Source: Flavobacterium sp. SH_e
GTDB lineage: Bacteria > Bacteroidota > Bacteroidia > Flavobacteriales > Flavobacteriaceae
NCBI RefSeq assembly: GCF_025717045.1
Contig: NZ_JAOVZN010000001.1
Location: 248,001 to 312,000 of the forward strand
Length of the DNA stretch: 64,000 nt
Direction: 5' to 3'
In this document: positions 7,359 through 15,582 of the stretch, in pieces
Position numbering within the stretch: position 1 is the stretch's first letter
Layout: each line of letters starts with the position of its first letter
Translations under genes and position numbers: made by a program
Notes under the pieces: generated by a model
Databases searched by the model: none
Seen by the model: only the letters and a program-made list of their open reading frames with translations
Told to the model about the DNA's origin: nothing

Positions 7359-7817
7359 ATGAAAATAAAAAACATTTTACCGCTATTGCTATTTCTGACA
7401 AGTTTTTCAATTTTTGCACAAAATGGAAAAATTGATGAAAAGCGAGAAAAAATTAAAGCTTTTAAAGTGTCATTTTTAACGACAGAGTTAGAATTGACTT
7501 CAACTGAAGCCGAAAAATTCTGGCCTATTTATAATGCTTACGATGATAAGCAATATGAATTGAAGTATTTAAAAATGAAAACCTATCTGAGACAGCTAAA
7601 AGATGACAGTCTTAAAAATCTTTCGGATAAAGAAGCTGCTACATTATTATCTCAAATCGAAAGTACTGATAAAGAAATATACCAGCTTCGCGAAAAATAC
7701 ATGAACAGTCTTAAGAAAGTACTTCCTGCAAAGAAAATATTATTGCTTAAAAAATCTGAAGACGACTTTAATCGAAAATTACTGCAGCAATACCGCGACA
7801 AAGCTAATAAAGATTAA
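7359..7817 (+). CDS. Periplasmic sensor-type protein of the ECF operon (Spy/CpxP-like)
   Basis: A 152-residue exported protein. Residues 1-20 are a signal peptide (MKIKNILPLLLFLTSFSIFAQ). The mature part is helical and charged with ELTSTEAEKFWPIYNAYDDKQYELK, typical of proteins called 'sensor of ECF-type sigma factor' in Bacteroidetes and similar in build to Spy/CpxP chaperones that sense envelope stress. It is the last gene of the operon; spacing to the anti-sigma-like gene is 31 bases and a terminator follows. It probably reports envelope state to the membrane protein upstream (inference). Confidence 0.8.
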   Translation: MKIKNILPLLLFLTSFSIFAQNGKIDEKREKIKAFKVSFLTTELELTSTEAEKFWPIYNAYDDKQYELKYLKMKTYLRQLKDDSLKNLSDKEAATLLSQIESTDKEIYQLREKYMNSLKKVLPAKKILLLKKSEDDFNRKLLQQYRDKANKD

Positions 7818-7836
7818 GATTAACGAAACAACAGCG

Positions 7837-7884
7837 ATAAGAACCCTATATAATAATACTTACTTTATTATTTAGGGTTCTTAT
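7837..7884. terminator. Bidirectional terminator between the ECF operon and the BNR-repeat gene
   Basis: ATAAGAACCCTA (7837-7848) pairs with TAGGGTTCTTAT (7873-7884), with additional AT pairing in the loop and T runs outward on the plus strand. Confidence 0.85.
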
Positions 7885-7887
7885 TTT

Positions 7888-8949
7888 TTATTTAAAATTC
7901 AGCCGAACTACTTTATTATGTCCTGCTGCAATTGCAGTATTTCTATTTACAAAACGAATCGTAAAAAATTTGGTGTCTGTAGAAAGCTGCATCCAGTTTT
8001 CACCTCCATTTTGAGAATATTGTATTCCTTCTGAACCTACGCAAACAATTTCTCTTCCATTCCCACCAGGAACATATTGTATGCAAGAGGCATAACCAAA
8101 TCCCATATTCTGACCAATTAATTCCCAAGTTTTACCGCCATCTTTTGTAAAAGCTTTATTATTAGCTTTATTATTGGGAAGATCGTAATCTCCTCCTGCA
8201 ATAAAACCTTGTTTAGAATCGTAAAAATCGGCAGTAAAAATTCCTGTCATTTGTTTTCCCTGTACGATAGGAGTTTCTACAACTTTCCATGTTTTTGCCT
8301 TATCTGAAGAATAAAAAACACGTGCTTTTTTACCGCCTGATACTAGCCATGTATCATTTCCTTTTATAACTATATTAGTGTTACTGGCCGCAAAAGCAGC
8401 TTCACCAGTACTATTTGTTGGCAATTTATCAGACAATAATTTTGTCCAAGTTTCTCCTCCGTCTCGTGTAACAATAATCGAAAAAGTATCCTCTGTTGGA
8501 TCTCCAATAGCAATTCCTTCCTTATCGTTCCAAAACTGCATGCTATCGTAAAAAACTTTCGGATTAATTTCTTTGTAAACCAATTTAACTTTACGGTCTT
8601 TTTTAGAAACAGAATAAAGAAGCGCTGGATTTGCCACACTTAGCAAAAAAATATCTTTCGAAGTTTGTGCTATACTTCTAAATTCTAATTTAAGCGTATC
8701 ACGGTAAATATGTTCTTCAAATTTTTCTTTTTTGTCCAAATCATAATAACCAAAACGAGAATTATCTGCCCCGTACCAAACTTTATTTTTATCAATTAAA
8801 ATTGCTCTAATACTAATTCTGTCTTTGAATAAGGTGTCTACGGTCATTGATGTAAATCCATTATTGTAAACAGCATCAGTTTTATAATTAAATGTTCTAA
8901 AAGACATCAATAAAATAAAAATAACACAAAATAAAGCGAGTTTTTTCAT
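7888..8949 (-). CDS. Secreted BNR/Ycf48-like beta-propeller protein
   Basis: A 353-residue exported protein. It begins with a hydrophobic signal (KKLALFCVIFILLMSFRTF). The rest has Asp-box (BNR) repeats, for example TRDGGETWTKL, SSDKAKTWKVV, TKDGGKTWELI and SQNGGENWMQL, spaced through the chain, so it should fold as a beta-propeller. Such proteins are often annotated as oxidoreductase or photosystem stability factor-like in Bacteroidetes, but no catalytic residues are visible and neither name should be trusted. No C-terminal type IX sorting domain is seen. It is a single gene, convergent with the ECF operon. Confidence 0.75.
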   Translation of the reverse strand: MKKLALFCVIFILLMSFRTFNYKTDAVYNNGFTSMTVDTLFKDRISIRAILIDKNKVWYGADNSRFGYYDLDKKEKFEEHIYRDTLKLEFRSIAQTSKDIFLLSVANPALLYSVSKKDRKVKLVYKEINPKVFYDSMQFWNDKEGIAIGDPTEDTFSIIVTRDGGETWTKLLSDKLPTNSTGEAAFAASNTNIVIKGNDTWLVSGGKKARVFYSSDKAKTWKVVETPIVQGKQMTGIFTADFYDSKQGFIAGGDYDLPNNKANNKAFTKDGGKTWELIGQNMGFGYASCIQYVPGGNGREIVCVGSEGIQYSQNGGENWMQLSTDTKFFTIRFVNRNTAIAAGHNKVVRLNFK

Positions 8950-9023
8950 AGGAAACTTAAAATTTGGTTAACGCTAAAATACGATTATTTATAAAATATC
9001 AAAATCATTATCTAGTCTTTTTC

Positions 9024-9038
9024 TGGCACAGTAATTGT
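9024..9038 (+). promoter_or_regulatory. Sigma-54-like promoter (-24/-12), copy 1
   Basis: TGGCAC-AGTAA-TTGT matches the sigma-54 consensus TGGCAC-N5-TTGC except for the last base, with GG and GT ten bases apart. It ends 32 bases before the ATG at 9071. No TAnnTTTG box is seen here. Confidence 0.6.
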
Positions 9039-9070
9039 TTTCTTACTAAATAAAAATTAACAAGTAAAAT

Positions 9071-9514
9071 ATGATAAATATATTGTTTACAGGAATATTT
9101 ATACTATTAGTAAATGCTCTCAATGCTCAAAGAGTAAACGTATATCCAAAGAACTCTTATGTAAAAGAAAACTTAGATTTAAATGCTGTGGCTTTAATAT
9201 TTCAAGAATCTGTAGATCTTGCAGACTTTGAACAGAAATTAAATTATCCTTCGGATCGGATTTCTAACCTAGATTTAAACAACGATGGTAAGGTCGATTA
9301 TTTGCGTGTAACTGAAAAAATTGAAAATAATATTAAACTCATAATAATTCAGTCAGAAATACAATCAAATATATATGAAGATGTAGCAACCATTAATATT
9401 GTAATTAAACCCAAAAGCGCTAATTACAGCACAGATTCAGGAATTCGGCCAAAAGATATCATTATTCCATTTGTGTTTACCTTTTTGGATATTCTTTTAT
9501 CAAGGCATCGTTAA
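9071..9514 (+). CDS. Secreted protein with EF-hand/dockerin-like loop, paralog 1 (147 residues)
   Basis: A 147-residue exported protein; the signal is about residues 1-19 (ILFTGIFILLVNALNAQ). The mature domain has NLDLNAVALIFQESVDLADFEQKLN followed by the loop DLNNDGKVDYLRVTE, which carries Asp/Asn at calcium-ligand positions 1, 3, 5 and 9 of a dockerin-type loop. It ends with a short hydrophobic stretch (DIIIPFVFTFLDILL) that may anchor it. It is clearly paralogous to the N-terminal 120 residues of the next gene and shares its unusual promoter. The domain recurs in flavobacteria without an assigned function. Confidence 0.7.
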   Translation: MINILFTGIFILLVNALNAQRVNVYPKNSYVKENLDLNAVALIFQESVDLADFEQKLNYPSDRISNLDLNNDGKVDYLRVTEKIENNIKLIIIQSEIQSNIYEDVATINIVIKPKSANYSTDSGIRPKDIIIPFVFTFLDILLSRHR

Positions 9515-9570
9515 AATCAATTACTTATAAATCAACAAATTAATCACAAATAAAAGAAGCATAAATTTTG

Positions 9571-9585
9571 TGGCACAGTAATTGA
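9571..9585 (+). promoter_or_regulatory. Sigma-54-like promoter (-24/-12), copy 2
   Basis: TGGCAC-AGTAA-TTGA is identical to copy 1 over 14 bases and ends 36 bases before the ATG at 9622. It makes independent transcription of each paralog likely. Confidence 0.6.
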
Positions 9586-9621
9586 ATATCTCAGAATATT
9601 AATCTTCAATATGATTTTATC

Positions 9622-10911
9622 ATGAAAGCGAAAATACTTTTACTAGCCCTATTTGCATTAGGAATTAGTTCTTGCCAAGCCCAAGCTGGAGCTACAGTTT
9701 ATGCAAAAAACTCAGATATAAGCGATAACTTAGATTTAAGAGCTGTTGCTTCAATTTTTGGAGAATCAGCTAACCTTCAAGATTTTGAAAGACGTTTAAA
9801 TGATCCAAAATATCAAATATCAAACCTTGATCTAAATGGTGATGATGAAGTTGATTACTTACGTGTAATTGAAAGTGTTGAAAACAGAACACACGTTGTT
9901 ATTATCCAAGCGGTTTTGGACCGTGATGTATATCAAGACATTGCAACCATTGATGTAGAAAGAGACAATTACAATAAAGTAAGCGTCCAGGTCGTAGGAA
10001 ATACTTATTTGTACGGAGCAAATTATATTTATGAGCCAGTTTATAGTGTAGCCCCTGTTATTTATACTTCATTCTGGGTTACAAATTATGTGCCTTATTG
10101 CTCAACTTGGTACTGGGGCTATTACCCAACATATTATAGAGCTTGGGCGCCATATCCAGTGTATAGATATAGAAATAATATCAATGTTTGTATTAACGTT
10201 AATAATCATTACAACTATGTTAATGTGAGAAGAAGCTACAGAGCTCCTGCTATCTATGAAACAAGACGTACTTATGGTTATGAAAGAATGCGTCCTAACT
10301 ATAGTTTCGCTGAAAGACATACTAATACATCAAATAGATATGAATTAGACCAAAAACGTGTAGCTAGCAGAGAAACAAATAGAAACACTTATAACACAAA
10401 CAGAAATTACACAGGTAGAACTACATCTAACAACGGAATTTCTAATAGAACTTATGCAGACAACAGAAACACAACAAATAGACCTTCTGTAGAAAGAACT
10501 AGCAATGGCAACAGTAACAGAGGTTACAGTTCTACTGGTAGAAGCACTGAAAATGTAAACACTGAGAGAAATGCAAATCGTGGTTATTCTAGTAATACCA
10601 ATAATACTCCAAGAGTTGAAAGCACTCCTAGAGTACAAAACACACAAAGAGTAGATTACGGAAATAATAATTCTTCTAATACGTCAAGAGGTTACTCTAA
10701 TCGTGAAGCATCAGCTCCAAGAGCAGAAAGAAGTTCAAGAAGTTATTCTGAAAATCAATCTAGCAACAGTAACTCAAACAGAGAGTATTCTGCTAGACCA
10801 CAACAAGCTCAGCAACGTAGTGAATCTCCAAGAGTAAGCCAAGAATCTAGAGGCGGACAAAGCCAAAGAGAAAATAGTTCAAGTTCTCGAGGAAATGGCA
10901 GAAGAGGTTAA
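9622..10911 (+). CDS. Secreted EF-hand-like protein with long Asn/Arg/Ser-rich tail, paralog 2 (429 residues)
   Basis: A 429-residue exported protein. The signal ends near FALGISSCQAQ; the Cys could be lipidated, though the lipobox is weak. Residues about 25-120 repeat the domain of the previous gene (NLDLRAVASIFGESANLQDFERRLN, then the calcium-like loop DLNGDDEVDYLRVIE). Residues about 125-200 are rich in Tyr, Trp and Pro (YCSTWYWGYYPTYYRAWAPY). The remaining 220 residues are low-complexity Asn, Ser, Arg, Thr and Gly, strongly basic and probably disordered, with repeats such as ESTPRVQNTQRVD. A surface or matrix role is possible but unproven. A terminator follows. Confidence 0.75.
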   Translation: MKAKILLLALFALGISSCQAQAGATVYAKNSDISDNLDLRAVASIFGESANLQDFERRLNDPKYQISNLDLNGDDEVDYLRVIESVENRTHVVIIQAVLDRDVYQDIATIDVERDNYNKVSVQVVGNTYLYGANYIYEPVYSVAPVIYTSFWVTNYVPYCSTWYWGYYPTYYRAWAPYPVYRYRNNINVCINVNNHYNYVNVRRSYRAPAIYETRRTYGYERMRPNYSFAERHTNTSNRYELDQKRVASRETNRNTYNTNRNYTGRTTSNNGISNRTYADNRNTTNRPSVERTSNGNSNRGYSSTGRSTENVNTERNANRGYSSNTNNTPRVESTPRVQNTQRVDYGNNNSSNTSRGYSNREASAPRAERSSRSYSENQSSNSNSNREYSARPQQAQQRSESPRVSQESRGGQSQRENSSSSRGNGRRG

Positions 10912-10939
10912 TTTTAGAAATAAATAACATTAAAAAAGG

Positions 10940-10968
10940 AAAGCACAATTTTACGATTGTGCTTTTTT
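10940..10968 (+). terminator. Terminator after the EF-hand-like paralogs
   Basis: AAAGCACAAT and ATTGTGCTTT form a ten-base stem with a short loop, followed by a run of eight T. Confidence 0.88.
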
Positions 10969-11011
10969 TTATCTTTTTAATTATAATTGCTGCTAATTTG
11001 TTTTAAAACAG

Positions 11012-11019
11012 TAAATTTG
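11012..11019 (+). promoter_or_regulatory. Predicted -7 box for kup
   Basis: TAAATTTG matches TAnnTTTG and lies 25 bases before the ATG at 11045. Confidence 0.55.
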
Positions 11020-11044
11020 CAACCGTCTTTTTATAAAATTATAC

Positions 11045-13024
11045 ATGAGCGCATCGCATAAAAACTTACATAGTAAGTTGTCTATTGGGGGTTTATTGAT
11101 TACTTTAGGGATTATTTATGGAGATATTGGTACTTCTCCATTGTATGTAATGAAAGCTATTTTAGGCGAACATACTATTAATGCTGATATTGTTTTAGGC
11201 GGTATTTCTTGTGTGTTCTGGACGTTAACATTACAAACTACAATTAAATATGTACTTATCACTTTAAGTGCAGACAACCACGGTGAAGGAGGTATTTTTG
11301 CATTATACGCATTAGTCAAGAAAACAAAAATTCAATGGCTTATAGTACCCGCTATTATTGGAGGTAGCGCCTTGCTCGCTGACGGAATCATCACGCCTCC
11401 CATTTCGATTTCATCTGCTGTAGAAGGAATTAGAGCATTCTATCCAACAATGCAGACACAAACCATTGTTTACATAGTAATTACAATTCTATTCATTCTA
11501 TTCACGATTCAGCAATTCGGAACAAAATTGGTTGGTAAATTCTTTGCTCCAATGATGTTAATTTGGTTTGCTATGCTAGGAACTTTAGGAGCAATTCAGG
11601 TAATTAATTATCCTGAGGTAATTAAAGCAATTAATCCTTATTATGCTTATCATTTACTATCGATACATCCTGATGGTTTCTTTGTTCTTGGTTTTGTATT
11701 CTTATGTACAACTGGAGCAGAAGCTTTATATTCTGACATGGGTCACTGTGGTCGAAAAAACATCAGAATCAGCTGGATGTTTGTAAAAGCAACATTGGTT
11801 TTAAATTACTTCGGACAAGCGGCTTATTTAATTCACCATGAAGGAAGCACTTTACAGCAATTAGGCGGAGAAAATGGAAACCCATTTTACTTAATTATGC
11901 CACATTGGTTTTTACCATTCGGGATTGTAGTTGCGACTTTAGCAGCCGTAATTGCTTCTCAAGCCCTTATTTCCGGTTCATTTACTTTGATCAACGAAGC
12001 AATGCGTCTGAATTTCTGGCCAAAAGTAAAAATCAAATATCCAACAGAAGTAAAAGGTCAATTATACATTCCGTCAATCAACTGGCTATTGTTTTTTGGC
12101 TGTGTTGGAATTGTTTTGCACTTTGAAAAATCAGGAAATATGGAGCACGCATATGGTCTTGCCATCATCTTATGTATGATTATGACAACCATTTTGCTAA
12201 ACTATTACTTAATCATGAAACGTGTAAAACTATATTTCATGGTTCCGTTAATTACCATTTATTTATTGATTGAGTTCAGTTTCCTTTTTGCTAATATTAC
12301 GAAATTTGCTGAAGGTGGTTACGTAACCTTAATCATTGCCAGTATGCTAATTTCTGTAATGACAATCTGGTATTTAGCTAAGAAAATCAACAAAAACTAC
12401 ACTAAAGTGGTTAAAGTTGACGATTACAAACAAGTTCTTGTAGAGTTAAGCCAAGATTTATCTATTCCGAAATATGCTACGCATTTGGTTTATATGACAA
12501 ATGCGAATCGCGTTGACGAACTGGAGGAAAAAATCATTTATTCTATCCTTCAAAAACGTCCAAAAAGAGCTGATATTTATTGGTTTGTTCACGTTAATAT
12601 TTTGACTGAACCTTACAAAACACAATATAAAGTAACAGAAATTGCAAAAGACGATATTTATAGAATTGATTTCAACTTAGGATTTAGAGAACCTACCAAA
12701 ATCAATCTGATGTTTAGAGAAGTTATCAAAGACATGGTAAAACGTGGCGAAGTAGATATTACGAGCCGTTATGAATCTTTAAACAAAAACAATATTATTG
12801 GAGATTTCAAATTTGTATTATCTGAGAAATTCTTATCAAACGACAACGATTTAAGATGGCATGAAAACATTATCATGAATTCTTATTTCTTTATCAAGAA
12901 ACTGAGTTTATCTGAAGAAAGAGCTTTTGGTTTAGACAGCAGCTCTGTTAAAATAGAAAAATTCCCAATGGTACTTCACGCGCCAGAAAATATTGGATTA
13001 ACACGTATTACTTCCAAAGAGTAA
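11045..13024 (+). CDS. kup: Kup potassium uptake protein
   Basis: A 659-residue KUP/HAK/KT family transporter that imports potassium, probably with protons, through the inner membrane. The N-terminus has the family hallmark GIIYGDIGTSPLYVMKAI, then NHGEGGIFALYALV, LLADGIITPPISISSAVEG and GAEALYSDMGHCGRKNIR. About 12 hydrophobic segments fill residues 10-440, and a cytoplasmic C-terminal domain follows. The length is usual for the family. It has its own promoter and terminator, so it is monocistronic. No nucleotide riboswitch is seen in the short leader. Confidence 0.95.
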   Translation: MSASHKNLHSKLSIGGLLITLGIIYGDIGTSPLYVMKAILGEHTINADIVLGGISCVFWTLTLQTTIKYVLITLSADNHGEGGIFALYALVKKTKIQWLIVPAIIGGSALLADGIITPPISISSAVEGIRAFYPTMQTQTIVYIVITILFILFTIQQFGTKLVGKFFAPMMLIWFAMLGTLGAIQVINYPEVIKAINPYYAYHLLSIHPDGFFVLGFVFLCTTGAEALYSDMGHCGRKNIRISWMFVKATLVLNYFGQAAYLIHHEGSTLQQLGGENGNPFYLIMPHWFLPFGIVVATLAAVIASQALISGSFTLINEAMRLNFWPKVKIKYPTEVKGQLYIPSINWLLFFGCVGIVLHFEKSGNMEHAYGLAIILCMIMTTILLNYYLIMKRVKLYFMVPLITIYLLIEFSFLFANITKFAEGGYVTLIIASMLISVMTIWYLAKKINKNYTKVVKVDDYKQVLVELSQDLSIPKYATHLVYMTNANRVDELEEKIIYSILQKRPKRADIYWFVHVNILTEPYKTQYKVTEIAKDDIYRIDFNLGFREPTKINLMFREVIKDMVKRGEVDITSRYESLNKNNIIGDFKFVLSEKFLSNDNDLRWHENIIMNSYFFIKKLSLSEERAFGLDSSSVKIEKFPMVLHAPENIGLTRITSKE

Positions 13025-13044
13025 AACATAAAAATAATTCAAAA

Positions 13045-13072
13045 AAAACACTCTAAACAAGAGTGTTTTTTT
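13045..13072 (+). terminator. kup terminator
   Basis: AAAAACACTC (13045-13054) pairs with GAGTGTTTTT (13061-13070), followed by further T residues. Confidence 0.88.
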
Positions 13073-13133
13073 CTTTTAATGAGAGTCAGAATAAGATTCG
13101 GTATTAAAAATTTAACTTTCAATCAATTAATAG

Positions 13134-13141
13134 TACCTTTG
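13134..13141 (+). promoter_or_regulatory. Predicted -7 box for the RNA methyltransferase gene
   Basis: TACCTTTG matches TAnnTTTG and lies 17 bases before the ATG at 13159. Confidence 0.55.
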
Positions 13142-13158
13142 CACTTCAAATAAATAAA

Positions 13159-14373
13159 ATGAGATTACACAGAAATTTAGTTTATACGACAATCGATTCT
13201 TTGAATGCTATTTTCAATGAAGGAGAATATGCAGACAAAGTTGTAGCTAGAGCATTAAAAAAAGACAAACGTTGGGGAAGTTCTGACCGTAAATTTGTTG
13301 CTGAAACCATATACGAGATTGTTCGATGGAAACGATTATACGCTGAAATTGCAGAAGTTAAAGAACCTTATGACAGAGATAATTTATGGAGAATGTTTGC
13401 TGTTTGGGCTGTTCTTCGTGGTTATCCAATTCCAGATTGGAGACAATTGGAAGGAACTCCAGAAAGAAAAATCAAAGGACGTTTTGACGAATTATCTAAA
13501 ACTAGAGCAATTAAAGAATCTATTCCAGATTGGATGGATGAATTAGGCGTAAAAGAACTTGGAGAAAAAGTTTGGGCAAAAGAAATTGCAGCACAAAATC
13601 AGCCCGCAAAAGTTATTCTTAGAACTAATACTTTAAAAGGAACTAAAGAAAGCCTTAGAAATACTTTAATGGATTTAAATATTGAAACTGAATATTTAAA
13701 AGACCAACCAGAAGCTCTTGTTTTAAAAGAAAGAGCCAATGTATTTTTAACTGATGCTTTTAAACAAGGTTTATTTGAAGTTCAGGATGCAAATTCACAA
13801 TTAGTTGCAGGATTTTTGGATGTAAAACCAGGAATGCGTGTGGTAGATACTTGTGCAGGAGCAGGCGGAAAAACATTGCACATGGCTTCTTTAATGGAAA
13901 ATAAAGGGCAATTGATTGCAATGGACTTATACGAAAGCAAATTGAAACAATTGAAATTAAGAGCAAAAAGAAATGGCGCTTTTAATATTGAATACCGAAT
14001 CATCGATAGCACAAAAGTGATCAAAAAATTACATGAAAAAGCAGACCGTGTTTTAATTGATGCACCTTGTAGCGGATTAGGAGTTTTAAAAAGAAACCCA
14101 GATTCTAAATGGAAATTACAGCCTGAATTTATTGACAACATTCGTAAAGTTCAGAGTGAAGTTTTAGAAAGCTATTCTAAAATTGTAAAGCCAGGTGGGA
14201 AATTAGTTTATGCAACTTGTTCTGTTTTACCTTCGGAAAATCAGGAGCAAGTTGAGAAGTTCTTAAAAACAGAAATCGGAAAACAATTTACTTTTATTGA
14301 AGACCGTAAAATGTTAGCTTCAGAATCTGGTTTTGATGGATTCTATATGGCACTTTTAGAAAGAAAAGCCTAA
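13159..14373 (+). CDS. RsmB/NSUN-family RNA (cytosine-5) methyltransferase
   Basis: A 404-residue SAM-dependent m5C RNA methyltransferase, probably acting on 16S rRNA like RsmB. An N-terminal NusB-like helical region spans about residues 1-150 and the Rossmann catalytic domain about 180-400. Visible motifs are the SAM loop VVDTCAGAGGKTLHMASLM, the release cysteine in DAPCSGLGVLKRNPDSKW, and the catalytic cysteine in YATCSVLPSENQEQVEKF. Both cysteines are needed in this family and both are present. The exact base methylated cannot be read from sequence. It is a single gene with promoter and terminator. Confidence 0.88.
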   Translation: MRLHRNLVYTTIDSLNAIFNEGEYADKVVARALKKDKRWGSSDRKFVAETIYEIVRWKRLYAEIAEVKEPYDRDNLWRMFAVWAVLRGYPIPDWRQLEGTPERKIKGRFDELSKTRAIKESIPDWMDELGVKELGEKVWAKEIAAQNQPAKVILRTNTLKGTKESLRNTLMDLNIETEYLKDQPEALVLKERANVFLTDAFKQGLFEVQDANSQLVAGFLDVKPGMRVVDTCAGAGGKTLHMASLMENKGQLIAMDLYESKLKQLKLRAKRNGAFNIEYRIIDSTKVIKKLHEKADRVLIDAPCSGLGVLKRNPDSKWKLQPEFIDNIRKVQSEVLESYSKIVKPGGKLVYATCSVLPSENQEQVEKFLKTEIGKQFTFIEDRKMLASESGFDGFYMALLERKA

Positions 14374-14410
14374 ATAATTCCAAATTCCAATTTTGGATTC
14401 AAATAAAAAA

Positions 14411-14449
14411 AATCCCAAATTTCAATCTTAGTTATTGAAATTTGGGATT
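14411..14449 (+). terminator. Terminator after the methyltransferase gene
   Basis: AATCCCAAATTTCAAT (14411-14426) pairs perfectly with ATTGAAATTTGGGATT (14434-14449), followed by a T-rich stretch. Confidence 0.85.
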
Positions 14450-14480
14450 TTTATTTTTTCAAAGATTTACTATTCTAGCG

Positions 14481-14505
14481 CACAACTTTGCCAAAGTTCT
14501 AAACC
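14481..14505. repeat. Palindromic intergenic repeat, copy 1
   Basis: AACTTTGCCAAAGTT (14485-14499) is palindromic and lies within a 25-base block that recurs with one base changed in its core at 19652-19677. Both copies lie downstream of a plus-strand gene terminator. Confidence 0.6.
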
Positions 14506-14533
14506 AAGAGTTTTGGAATTTTAACATTGGAGT

Positions 14534-15577
14534 TTAATCCTGCAAAGTTGGTTTGCGAAGCAATTTTCCGTTTTCGTTTTCCTTGAATTTTGAGACAAAA
14601 ACGATCTCTTTTGGTTTTTCATATTTCCCTAAAACATCAAAGAAATCAGGTTCAAATTCTTGTTTTTCTCCTTCGATAACCAAAACTAATTTTTCTCCGA
14701 GAGTAGTATCTGGAAGTCCAGTTACAAAAAATCTGCTATTAATTTTACCTACCAATTTCGCTTCAATCTGTTCTGGAATTAGCTTCACTCCTCCGCTATT
14801 GATTACATTGTCAATTCGTCCTAAAAATTTAAATTGATGTTCGTTCAATAATTCTACTAAATCATTAGTGACAATTGGTTCATCAGAAATTGCAGCAACA
14901 TTAATTACCAAACACTGACGATCATCTTGAGATATTTTAACGTTTGGAAGAACTGAAAAAACAGAATCTCCAAGGCGTTTTGCTGCAATATGTGTAATTG
15001 TTTCAGTCATTCCGTACGTTTCGTAGATTTCTGTTTTTAGATTCAGAAGTTTTTCTTCTAACGAAGAATCTAATTTAGCGCCTCCAATAATCAGTTTACG
15101 CACTTTTGAAAGTTGCTCAATAGAGTTTTGAACCTGCAACGGAACCATTGCAACAAAATCGTATGTAGTTTTGTTTAAAGCTAATGGATGCAGACTTGGC
15201 GACACCACATCTAATTCTAGTCCTAGAATTAAACTTCTTACCAGCATCATTTTCCCTGCAATAAATTGAGTTGGAAGACATAACAAAGCTTTATCTCCTG
15301 GCTGCAAATCAAAAAAGTCGCCTGTAGCCAAAGCAGATTGAATCATAGCTTGTTTTTCTAAACGAACTAATTTTGGAAGACCAGTTGTTCCAGAAGTTGT
15401 CATTTCGATATAATTCTTTTTGTCAAACCAATCCAAAAAGAATTCTCCTATTGATTGTTCGTAGGCATCACCTTCTTTAATGTAACTATAGGCCACACGG
15501 CACAAATCTTTTGCATTTAAATGATATCCATTTAACTTAAAGTAATTATGAACGTTATTATGAGTTAAGTTTTGCAT
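14534..15577 (-). CDS. menE: MenE-type o-succinylbenzoate-CoA ligase
   Basis: A 347-residue member of the ANL acyl-CoA ligase superfamily, shorter than typical MenE because the N-terminal region is reduced, as is usual in flavobacteria. It would activate o-succinylbenzoate with ATP and CoA for menaquinone synthesis. Motifs: the P-loop TTSGTTGLPKLV, then YETYGMTETITH and the hinge FLGRIDNVINSGGVKL; the catalytic lysine is near the C-terminal GKLLRKP. It lies 5 bases after the CPBP protease gene and is probably co-transcribed. No other men genes are adjacent, so the substrate is by family resemblance. Confidence 0.8.
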   Translation of the reverse strand: MQNLTHNNVHNYFKLNGYHLNAKDLCRVAYSYIKEGDAYEQSIGEFFLDWFDKKNYIEMTTSGTTGLPKLVRLEKQAMIQSALATGDFFDLQPGDKALLCLPTQFIAGKMMLVRSLILGLELDVVSPSLHPLALNKTTYDFVAMVPLQVQNSIEQLSKVRKLIIGGAKLDSSLEEKLLNLKTEIYETYGMTETITHIAAKRLGDSVFSVLPNVKISQDDRQCLVINVAAISDEPIVTNDLVELLNEHQFKFLGRIDNVINSGGVKLIPEQIEAKLVGKINSRFFVTGLPDTTLGEKLVLVIEGEKQEFEPDFFDVLGKYEKPKEIVFVSKFKENENGKLLRKPTLQD

Positions 15578-15582
15578 ATTTT

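Noticed and set aside
7888-8949. Photosystem stability factor or oxidoreductase function for the BNR-repeat protein
   Set aside because: Only Asp-box propeller repeats are visible; no catalytic or cofactor motif supports either name.
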